Part shown: piece by piece, positions 53,888-60,879 of the stretch
Layout: every line of letters starts with the position of its first letter
How positions within the stretch are numbered: position 1 is the stretch's first letter
From: an uncultured Eubacteriales bacterium
Lineage (GTDB): Bacteria > Bacillota > Clostridia > Lachnospirales > Lachnospiraceae
Reading direction: 5' to 3'
Assembly (NCBI GenBank): GCA_949292725.1
Contig: CASFAQ010000007.1
Location: 1-60,879 of the forward strand
Length of the DNA: 60,879 bases
Program-made: the position numbers and the translations under genes
Notes under the pieces: generated by a model
What the model was told of the DNA's origin: nothing
Seen by the model: the letters and a program-made list of their open reading frames with translations, nothing else
Database searches by the model: none

Positions 53888-54523
53888 TCAGCCATTCTCA
53901 AGAAGTCGTGAAAGCTTGCTTCTGATACGGCTTCTGGCATTATCTATGGCTTTTGGAGTCTTACCCAGCTTATCTGCAATCTGTCTGTAATCCATACCGG
54001 TCAGGTAAAGATTGTACACAGACTTCTCAAATCCGCTAAGGCGTTTTCCAAGTTCGTATTCTATCATAGATACCTTCTCTTTGTCAATAACAAAATCCTC
54101 AGGATTCAGAGAAGAATTTGGAACCTCCATTATGTCTATAAGTGCATGAACGTCATCATCCGTATCGGATACTATCGGGGCGTCAAGGGACACGGAATCG
54201 TTGAGCGGACGATATTTTTTCCGGTTATACGAATTTATGGCATTGATAAGCTGGTTCTGTATCAGAAGACTTGCAAACGCAGTGAATGTATCCGAACGGG
54301 TATCGTCGTACTCGCGTATGGCTTTATACAGACCAATCATGCCCTCCTGTATCAGATCCTCCTTATCAGCGCCGATAAGATACAGGGAATGTGCCTGATT
54401 GAGCACAAGTCTTTTATGACGCCTAAGCAGTATATCAAGCGCAGCGTCAGCATCATCAGACTCTGATTTGATTATCGAAAGAAGGGAAGCGTCGTCCATC
54501 TGTGTATAATCCGAATAGCGCAT
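53888..54523 (-). CDS. sigH: RNA polymerase sigma factor SigH (Spo0H-like)
   Basis: Sigma-70 family factor, 211 residues, with region 2 (HKRLVLNQAHSLYLIGADKEDLIQEGMIGLYKAIREYD) and region 4 (LSGFEKSVYNLYLTGMDYRQIADKLGKTPKAIDNARSRIRSKL). The start is ATG 54523, 7 bases after AAAGGATG. Its place downstream of cysS, mrnC and rlmB is the standard Clostridial order. In spore formers it drives early stationary-phase genes. Confidence 0.93.
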   Translation of the reverse strand: MRYSDYTQMDDASLLSIIKSESDDADAALDILLRRHKRLVLNQAHSLYLIGADKEDLIQEGMIGLYKAIREYDDTRSDTFTAFASLLIQNQLINAINSYNRKKYRPLNDSVSLDAPIVSDTDDDVHALIDIMEVPNSSLNPEDFVIDKEKVSMIEYELGKRLSGFEKSVYNLYLTGMDYRQIADKLGKTPKAIDNARSRIRSKLSRLLENG

Positions 54524-54528
54524 ATATG

Positions 54529-55278
54529 TCATCCTTTCGGGTGTCGCATCTGTCTTACTACTTCATATGCAAGGATACCTGCGGCAACAGAGGCATTAAG
54601 GGAGTCGATATCACCCATCATTGGGATGGCTGCTGTGTAGTCGCAGCTCTTTTTGACAAGTCTGCTTACGCCCTTTCCTTCGTTTCCGATGACCAGACCC
54701 AGGGGAGAGGTGAGATTAAGGTTATACATTATCTCTCCATCGGAGTCGGCGCATACGAACCACAGTCCCTTTTCCTTTAGTTCCTCAATAGTCTTGGTTA
54801 TATTGGTGACTTTTGCTACCGGAGTATAATTTATCGCGCCTGCTGAAGCTCTGGCAACTGTTGCGGTAAGTCCGCAGGCTCCGTGTTTTGGAATGATAAC
54901 TCCGTGTGCGCCGCACAGATTGGCCGTTCTTATGATTGCACCAAGATTATGGGGGTCCTCTATGCCGTCAAGGATGAAGATAAAAGGAGGTCGCCCTGAG
55001 GCTGCGGCCGCATCAAGTATATCCGAAACAGACGCATATCTGTATGCGGCAAGGTAGGCGATTACACCCTGATGTCTGCCGGTCTCGGACATGGAATCAA
55101 GGCGTTCCTTTTTGACAAAATTAATAAGCGTATCAGTTTTTTTTGCTTCGCGTAGAATGCTTTGTATCGGACCGTCATGACAGCCGTCAAGAATGAACAG
55201 GCGGTCTACGGTTTTTTTTGAGCGAAATGCCTCCAGAACCGGATTGCGGCCTTCGCATACGGACTCTTCGTATCTCAT
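54529..55278 (-). CDS. rlmB: 23S rRNA 2'-O-ribose methyltransferase RlmB (SpoU family)
   Basis: TrmH/SpoU methyltransferase, 249 residues. An N-terminal RNA-binding domain (VCEGRNPVLEAFRSKKTVDR) is followed by the knotted SAM domain with ILDGIEDPHNLGAIIRTAN, LVIGNEGKGVSRLV and IPMMGDIDSLNASVAAGILAYE. AAAGGAG lies 7 bases before ATG. It lies between mrnC and sigH. Confidence 0.95.
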   Translation of the reverse strand: MRYEESVCEGRNPVLEAFRSKKTVDRLFILDGCHDGPIQSILREAKKTDTLINFVKKERLDSMSETGRHQGVIAYLAAYRYASVSDILDAAAASGRPPFIFILDGIEDPHNLGAIIRTANLCGAHGVIIPKHGACGLTATVARASAGAINYTPVAKVTNITKTIEELKEKGLWFVCADSDGEIMYNLNLTSPLGLVIGNEGKGVSRLVKKSCDYTAAIPMMGDIDSLNASVAAGILAYEVVRQMRHPKG

Positions 55279-55296
55279 ATATATCTCCTTTGAATA

Positions 55297-55740
55297 TTAA
55301 AAGCGTACTTCGTAGTCAGGCAGAAGAGGCAGAATAAGCTCATATATTCTTCCCATATTGCCGTCAAGATAGAGCCAGCCGATTAAGGCTTCAAGCCCTG
55401 TGGCTGTACGGTAATCCGTTATGTCAGCGTTTCTGGCGGAGGTATACGATTTGGCGTTACGTCCGCGTTTGAATATATGTTCCTCCTCATCTGTAAGAAC
55501 AGGAAGGATTTTTCTCATCATCTCTGCCTGTGTTGTAGCATTTACCAGTGAGGAAGCAGTGTGATGCAGTTTATTGACCGGAGCGTTGCCGTTTTCTATA
55601 ACTCTTGTACGTACGATAAGGTCAAATACGGTATCGCCTATGAACGCAAGCGTCAGAGGTGATAATGACTTTGGGTCATGACGTCTGAACGAATATTCCC
55701 TGCATATAAGCTCGGGAAGAGAATCTATATTCTTTTCCAT
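55297..55740 (-). CDS. mrnC: Mini-ribonuclease 3
   Basis: RNase III catalytic domain without a dsRNA-binding domain, 147 residues, maturing 23S rRNA. Motifs are LTLAFIGDTVFDLIVRTRV, LHHTASSLVNATTQAEMM and TGLEALIGWLYLDGN. It overlaps the end of cysS by 16 bases. Confidence 0.94.
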   Translation of the reverse strand: MEKNIDSLPELICREYSFRRHDPKSLSPLTLAFIGDTVFDLIVRTRVIENGNAPVNKLHHTASSLVNATTQAEMMRKILPVLTDEEEHIFKRGRNAKSYTSARNADITDYRTATGLEALIGWLYLDGNMGRIYELILPLLPDYEVRF

Positions 55741-57122
55741 CTTACACCTTCTCTGGTATCCTCCAACACGATTCCCTGTTTTAAAAGTTCATCGCGGATT
55801 TCATCGGCTCGTGCAAATCTGCGCTCCTTACGCGCGATATTTCTCTCTTCGATAAGCTTTTCTATATCCTCGGATGGAAGAGTGTCATCATCATGAAATT
55901 CTATTCCAAGGATACTGCATAAAAGCGTTATGGTATCCTTTGCCTTATCTATAAGAGATAAAGGTTTATCCGAATCAAGATAGGAGTTGCAGTTTCGTAC
56001 CATCTCAAATATTGCAGCAATTGCATCGGCTGTGTTAAAGTCATCATCCATTGCAGCTTCAAAATTATCCTTAAGGGAAGTAAGGGTGTTTGCAAATTCA
56101 TTGTCGGACTCCGTATAATCCTTCTCTTTTGCGGATTTGGCAAGATGCGACAGATTAAATAACGCCGTCTGTATCCTGTCAAGCGAAGCAGCTGCCGATT
56201 CCATAAGCGCGTCGCTAAAATTAAGCGGACTTCTGTAATGTGCGCTCAGCATGAAGAATCTCAGTACCATAAGAGGGTAACGCTCTGCAATATCTTTTAC
56301 GGTAAAGAAGTTGCCGGCTGATTTGGACATCTTATGATTATTGATATTAAGGAATGCATTATGCATCCAGTAACGGGAAAATGTAACGCCGTTATAAGCT
56401 TCACTCTGGGCTATTTCATTCTCATGGTGAGGGAATATAAGGTCCTCTCCACCCGCGTGTATGTCTATCTGGCTTCCAAGATACTTGTTGCTCATAACGG
56501 AGCATTCAATATGCCAGCCCGGACGGCCCTTGCCCCACGGTGATTCCCAGTAAGGTTCACCGGATTTCATAGGCTTCCACAGAACAAAGTCCATGGGATC
56601 TTCCTTGTCATCATCGACGGCGATACGTGCGCCCGCCCGAAGGTCGTCGATATTCTTGCCGGAAAGTTTTCCGTAGCCCTTAAAATTACGTGTACGGAAG
56701 AAAACGGTTCCGTCTTTTTCATAGGCATAACCCTTATCTATAAGAGTCTGTATCATCTCTATCATGCCGTCAATCTCTTCTGTCGCCTTTGGATGTGTGG
56801 TTGCCGGCATTACATTCATTCCGCTCATATCTTCAATTGCTGCCTTTGTGTAGCGTTCTGCAATAACGGAGGCGTCGACATTCTCTTCGTTTGCCCTGGC
56901 TATGATCTTATCGTCCACATCAGTAAAGTTAGACACGAAATTAACCTTATAACCCTTATATTCAAAGTATCTTCTTACTGTATCAAATACGATCATCGGA
57001 CGTGCGTTACCGATGTGAATATAGTTATATACAGTCGGACCGCATACGTACATGCGGACTTTGCCGTCCTCAACGGGTACAAATTCCTCTTTACGGTTGT
57101 TAAGAGTATTAAATATCTTCAT
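55725..57122 (-). CDS. cysS: Cysteinyl-tRNA synthetase
   Basis: Class I synthetase, 465 residues. Zinc ligands include Cys 28 in [18 protein letters not shown] (HIGH-type motif), with [10 protein letters not shown] and [21 protein letters not shown], and the KMSKS loop [18 protein letters not shown] lies 7 bases before ATG. It is first in the cysS-mrnC-rlmB-sigH block, 21 bases after the dehydratase activase gene. Confidence 0.96.
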   Translation of the reverse strand: MKIFNTLNNRKEEFVPVEDGKVRMYVCGPTVYNYIHIGNARPMIVFDTVRRYFEYKGYKVNFVSNFTDVDDKIIARANEENVDASVIAERYTKAAIEDMSGMNVMPATTHPKATEEIDGMIEMIQTLIDKGYAYEKDGTVFFRTRNFKGYGKLSGKNIDDLRAGARIAVDDDKEDPMDFVLWKPMKSGEPYWESPWGKGRPGWHIECSVMSNKYLGSQIDIHAGGEDLIFPHHENEIAQSEAYNGVTFSRYWMHNAFLNINNHKMSKSAGNFFTVKDIAERYPLMVLRFFMLSAHYRSPLNFSDALMESAAASLDRIQTALFNLSHLAKSAKEKDYTESDNEFANTLTSLKDNFEAAMDDDFNTADAIAAIFEMVRNCNSYLDSDKPLSLIDKAKDTITLLCSILGIEFHDDDTLPSEDIEKLIEERNIARKERRFARADEIRDELLKQGIVLEDTREGVRWKRI

Positions 57123-57143
57123 TATTATCCTCCTTCATATATC

Positions 57144-60059
57144 CTATCTGTCAAATAATGCAAACAGACTTCTTAGTCTTATTCTTACGGCGCCGGTATT
57201 GGTAACTTCATCAATCTTAATTTGTGTGTATATCTTATCTCCGGATTCAATTATTGAACGGGTCTCATCAGAGGTTACCGCATCCACACCGCATCCGAAT
57301 GACACAAGCTGTACAAGATTGATATTAATATCCCTGCGCTCTGATACATATTTTGCGGCCGCATAGAGCCTTGCATGATATGTCCACTGGTTAAGTACGT
57401 TTGTGCTGAATCTGCTTTCCTTATTGCTTATGCTGTCCTCGGTAAGAACTACGGCTCCAAGATTACATATAATCTCGTTGATTCCGTGATTTACCTCAGG
57501 GTCGATATGATAAGGCCGCCCTGCAAGTACTATAACAGGCATATCTTTATCGAATGCAAGTTTAAGATACTCGTCGGCCTTGTTTCGCAGCATATTCATA
57601 TGATTCTCGTACTCGGCGTACGCACGGTCTGATGCATGAAGTATCTGTTTGTGTGTAAATTTAAAGCCATGGTCTGAAAGAATCTTTCTAAAGTGCTTCG
57701 GAAAATCTTTCCTTCTGTGTATGCCGACAAAATCTTTTATGAATATCGTATCCTTAAGAGACTTAACGTTGGCATTAATAACGATAGGATAATATGCAAC
57801 TACCGGGCAGTTGTAATTATTATCGCCAAGACCCTCGTCAAAATTATAGCTCATGCAAGGATAGAATATGGCGTCGCAGCCTGATTTGATAAGCGCATCT
57901 ATATGTCCGTGTGCAAGCTTGGCCGGAAAACATATCGTATCGGAAGGGATGGTCTGTTGTCCGGCTATATAGAGCTTACGTGTGGACTTAGGAGATACGA
58001 TAACATTAAATCCAAGTTCTGTAAATATCGTATGCCAGAAAGGCAAAAGCTCATACATATTGAGGCACATAGGTATGCCTATCGTTGGCTTGCCTGCGTC
58101 TGTATCATTGCCTCTGTATTTGTCAAGAAGTTCGTTCTTATAATCAAAAAGGTCGTAATGCTCTTTTTTTGTCTGTATATTGAGGGGCTTATCGCACCTG
58201 TTTCCCGCGATGAAGCGCCTGGTTCCGCCAAAGGTGTTGATGGTAAGTTTGCAGTGATTATTACAGCCGTTACATGTCACAGCTTTGACCTCATGCGTAA
58301 ATGCCTCAAGTTCCTTTTTGTCAAGAATGCTGCTCTTGCCGCATCCACCCGAACGCCTCATGGCGTAAAGAGCCGCTCCGTATGCTCCCATGATTCCCGA
58401 TATATGTGGTCTGATAACATCTTTGCCTATCTCCTGTTCAAAGGCGCGCAGAACGGCATCATTTAGGAATGTTCCACCCTGAACGACGATATTCTCGCCC
58501 AGACTGTCGGCATTCTGACAGCGTATAACCTTATAAAGTGCATTTTTGACAACGCTTATGGCAAGCCCGGCAAATATGTTATTAATGGAGGCGCCTTCTT
58601 TCTGCGCCTGCTTTACTGAGCTGTTCATAAATACGGTACATCTGGAACCGAGGTCCACAGGTCTGTCCGCACTAATCGCATAACCGGCAAAATTATCCAT
58701 ACTGCAATTAAGCGCTCCTGCAAAGGTCTGTAGGAATGAACCGCATCCTGATGAGCAGGCTTCATTTAAAAATATATTATCAATGGCACCGTTACGTATC
58801 TTGAAGCATTTGATATCCTGACCGCCTATATCTATGATAAAATCCACATCCGGTCTGAATCTTTTGGCCGCCGTATAATGCGCAATGGTCTCAACTATAC
58901 CATAATCAACCTTAAAGGCGTTCTTTATGATGTCCTCGCCGTAACCTGTAACAGCTGAGGATACGATATTGATATCGGGAAAATCCCTGTATAGCTCAGT
59001 CAAAAACTCGCGAATATGCGGAACGGGATTTCCGCTGTTAGGCTGGTAGCTCTGCCTGAATATATTGCCGTCTTCATCGCACAGAACAGCCTTAATGGTA
59101 GTGGAACCTGCGTCTATGCCAAGATACATCTTACCGGAAGGAACGGATATCTGCCGGATATTATCCGAGTCATGCCGATGCCGTTCCTTAAATTCCTCAT
59201 ACTGAGCTTCATTGTCAAATAAAGGCATGCAGCTTACGTATCCTGCGCCCGATGTATATGAAACTACGCGGTTGGCAAGTTCCTTTAGGTTAAAGACTTC
59301 ATTGTCGGGTGAAAGCGCCGCGCCTATTGCAACATAATATAGTGAATTATCAGGGCATGTTCCCTTTATGTTAAGTACGTCGTCAAAGCTTTTTCTTAGC
59401 TCGGGGATGAATGTGAGCGGACCGCCAAGATATACGACATTGCCCGTTATCTCACGTCCCTGCGCGAGTCCTCCGATGGTCTGATTGACCACGGCGTAGA
59501 GTATGCTTGCCGCTATATCCGGTATGCGTGCGCCCTGATTGATAAGTGGCTGTATGTCCGTTTTGGCAAATACCCCGCATCTGGAGGCAATGGTGTATAT
59601 TTTTTCATGCTGTTTTGCAAGACCGTTGATATCTTCAATGGAGACGTCCATAAGCGAAGCCATCTGGTCGATGAACGCACCTGTTCCGCCGGCACAGCTT
59701 CCGTTCATCCTGACCTCAAGTCCGCCCGAGAGGAAAAGTATCTTTGCGTCCTCGCCGCCAAGCTCGATAACCGTATCGGTTTCGGGAAGGTATGTTCTTA
59801 CGGCGGTTCTTGTGGCGTATACCTCCTGTGCAAAAGGTATGCCTATCCCGGTTGCCATGCCCATTCCGGCTGAGCCGGAGATTACCAGTGACATATCCTC
59901 GTCAGGAAACATTTCGGATATTTTACATAAAAGTTTATGAGTCATCCCAAAAATGCGCGACATATGCCGCTCATAATCGGAGTATATTATCTGGTTATCT
60001 TCATTAAGAACAACGCATTTAATCGTTGTGGAACCTACGTCAAGACCTATTTTCTTCAC
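57144..60059 (-). CDS. 2-hydroxyacyl-CoA dehydratase activase family protein, double ASKHA domain
   Basis: Two BcrA/BadF/BadG-type ATPase domains (about 1-265 and 325-585) are each preceded by a phosphate loop (LDVGSTTIKCV, GIDAGSTTIKAV). Each carries the iron-sulfur Cys pair (NGSCAGGTGAFIDQ with SRCGVFAKTDIQ; NEACSSGCGSFLQ with SRCTVFMNSSVKQ). Then comes a four-Cys region (about 590-625, CNGCNNHCKL and NRCDKP) and a DUF2229-like domain to residue 971. Known activases drive one electron into a dehydratase using ATP. The start GTG 60059 is 8 bases after AAAGGA; ATG 60068 overlaps that site. The function of these large versions is not established. Confidence 0.85.
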   Translation of the reverse strand: MKKIGLDVGSTTIKCVVLNEDNQIIYSDYERHMSRIFGMTHKLLCKISEMFPDEDMSLVISGSAGMGMATGIGIPFAQEVYATRTAVRTYLPETDTVIELGGEDAKILFLSGGLEVRMNGSCAGGTGAFIDQMASLMDVSIEDINGLAKQHEKIYTIASRCGVFAKTDIQPLINQGARIPDIAASILYAVVNQTIGGLAQGREITGNVVYLGGPLTFIPELRKSFDDVLNIKGTCPDNSLYYVAIGAALSPDNEVFNLKELANRVVSYTSGAGYVSCMPLFDNEAQYEEFKERHRHDSDNIRQISVPSGKMYLGIDAGSTTIKAVLCDEDGNIFRQSYQPNSGNPVPHIREFLTELYRDFPDINIVSSAVTGYGEDIIKNAFKVDYGIVETIAHYTAAKRFRPDVDFIIDIGGQDIKCFKIRNGAIDNIFLNEACSSGCGSFLQTFAGALNCSMDNFAGYAISADRPVDLGSRCTVFMNSSVKQAQKEGASINNIFAGLAISVVKNALYKVIRCQNADSLGENIVVQGGTFLNDAVLRAFEQEIGKDVIRPHISGIMGAYGAALYAMRRSGGCGKSSILDKKELEAFTHEVKAVTCNGCNNHCKLTINTFGGTRRFIAGNRCDKPLNIQTKKEHYDLFDYKNELLDKYRGNDTDAGKPTIGIPMCLNMYELLPFWHTIFTELGFNVIVSPKSTRKLYIAGQQTIPSDTICFPAKLAHGHIDALIKSGCDAIFYPCMSYNFDEGLGDNNYNCPVVAYYPIVINANVKSLKDTIFIKDFVGIHRRKDFPKHFRKILSDHGFKFTHKQILHASDRAYAEYENHMNMLRNKADEYLKLAFDKDMPVIVLAGRPYHIDPEVNHGINEIICNLGAVVLTEDSISNKESRFSTNVLNQWTYHARLYAAAKYVSERRDININLVQLVSFGCGVDAVTSDETRSIIESGDKIYTQIKIDEVTNTGAVRIRLRSLFALFDR

Positions 60060-60091
60060 AGTTAACATCCTTTGCTTATATATTAGTCATA

Positions 60092-60879
60092 TTATCCGTC
60101 AGTCCTAAGCTGCTCTCTTGCAACAGCCAGCATGAGTTTGATTCTGTTCTCCTGATTCACCGCGGTTGCTCCGGCGTCATAATCTATCGGGCACACGTTG
60201 GAATAAGGATAAAGCTCTTTTAGTGTACGGATAACTCCTTTTCCTACTATATGGTTTGGAAGGCAGCCAAACGGCTGGGCACATATGATATTGTTATAAC
60301 CGTGCCTGATAAGCTCAACCATCTCGGCCGGAAGAAGCCAGCCCTCTCCCATCTTAACGCCCCGGTGGATTACGGTGTCGGCAAGTTTCTTTAACTCATT
60401 AAATGACAGTGAAGCCGTAAGATTCGGATAATTCTTAAGCGCATCCGTCATAAATCCCTCGATGCGTGCGGCCATTTTTTCCGCAAATCGACCTATCATA
60501 AGGCTAAGGAAGCTGCTTCCGTATAATACATGATCCTCGGTTTTGGTATTAAATGTATATTGTATGAATCCGAGAACTCCGGGCACCATGACCTCACAGC
60601 CCTGTGATGCGAGGAATTCCTCAAGGTTATTATTGCCAAACGGCGAATATTTGACGTATATCTCGCCGACTATGCCGACCTTTACTTTAGGGGTCTTTTT
60701 GACGGGTATATTATTAAAATCAGCTGCAATCTTATTCAGATTCCTTTTCATTCCACGCTTTAGAAGACCTCTGTTATGCTCAAACTGTTCCGTAAGCGTA
60801 TCGACCCATCTGTTAACAAGTGCGTCGGTGCTTCCTTTGTGTATCTCGTAAGGTTTGATCTGATTCCTTAGAAGCATCA
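60092..60879 (-). CDS. 2-hydroxyacyl-CoA dehydratase-like protein (partial, 5' end outside)
   Basis: At least 261 residues, resembling the dehydratase D-component-like domain that accompanies large activases: KVGIVGEIYVKYSPFGNNNLEEF, CEVMVPGVLGFIQYTF, and IICAQPFGCLPNHIVGKGVI with conserved Cys. The frame is open to the window edge; the first ATG at 60877 is probably internal because the family usually has more N-terminal sequence. It lies 32 bases upstream of the activase gene. In many relatives both parts are one very long protein with the activase first; here they are separate and in reverse order. Confidence 0.75.
   Translation of the reverse strand, partial: MLLRNQIKPYEIHKGSTDALVNRWVDTLTEQFEHNRGLLKRGMKRNLNKIAADFNNIPVKKTPKVKVGIVGEIYVKYSPFGNNNLEEFLASQGCEVMVPGVLGFIQYTFNTKTEDHVLYGSSFLSLMIGRFAEKMAARIEGFMTDALKNYPNLTASLSFNELKKLADTVIHRGVKMGEGWLLPAEMVELIRHGYNNIICAQPFGCLPNHIVGKGVIRTLKELYPYSNVCPIDYDAGATAVNQENRIKLMLAVAREQLRTDG

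Overview
The window looks like chromosome from a Firmicute of the class Clostridia, most likely family Lachnospiraceae; I cannot fix the genus. The evidence is the housekeeping order cysS-mrnC-rlmB-sigH followed by a tRNA, secreted proteins with Lys-rich Ig-like (BIG2) modules and Thr/Pro linkers, AraC-controlled sugar ABC importers that lack their own ATPase, strong AGGAGG ribosome sites, moderate GC, and no sign of prophage, IS or CRISPR. Nearly all of the sequence is coding; no stretch over 300 bases lacks a gene or RNA.

Layout. 1-9.8 kb: the tail of an unrecognised gene, a GH36 alpha-galactosidase, a Na/phosphate cotransporter (-), then an operon of an AGCS Na+/amino-acid symporter and a two-subunit ABC exporter. 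9.9-16.3 kb: an operon of a signal-less arylsulfotransferase (ASST), cysD and a cysN-cysC fusion, that is, PAPS synthesis beside a sulfotransferase, followed by a histidine phosphatase gene broken by an in-frame TGA and an acyl-ACP thioesterase. 16.3-18.7 kb (-): LCP protein and initiating sugar transferase for surface glycan. 18.9-23.5 kb: HtrA-like protease, ClpX-type ATPase, Csp-like subtilase. 23.6-38.6 kb: a carbohydrate region. It holds a barrel-less GH97-derived secreted protein, an AraC regulator, a divergent operon of solute-binding lipoprotein, two permeases, a membrane-fusion-type adaptor and a MacB-core-like protein, and an opposing operon of AraC regulator and two GH127-family beta-L-arabinofuranosidase candidates.

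38.8-44 kb: two PLP aminotransferases, tRNA-Pro and tRNA-Gly, and a large secreted modular protein with a single-base frameshift and an 11-copy hexapeptide repeat. 44-50.6 kb: MraY/WecA-like transferase, LPG-synthase-type membrane protein and potABCD, whose last gene runs into a GC-rich structured repeat. 50.7-53.8 kb: aspS, trxA, a chorismate-mutase-like protein, ispF. 53.8-60.9 kb (-): tRNA-Thr, sigH, rlmB, mrnC, cysS, and two proteins of the 2-hydroxyacyl-CoA dehydratase activase family, the upstream one cut by the window edge.

The best candidates for undescribed biology are the ASST-cysD-cysNC operon, the adaptor plus MacB-core pair inside a sugar-importer operon with no ATPase, and the GH97 protein that has lost its catalytic barrel. 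Function calls come from motif and family recognition by eye, without database searches. Starts were chosen by ribosome-site spacing and may differ from automatic calls.
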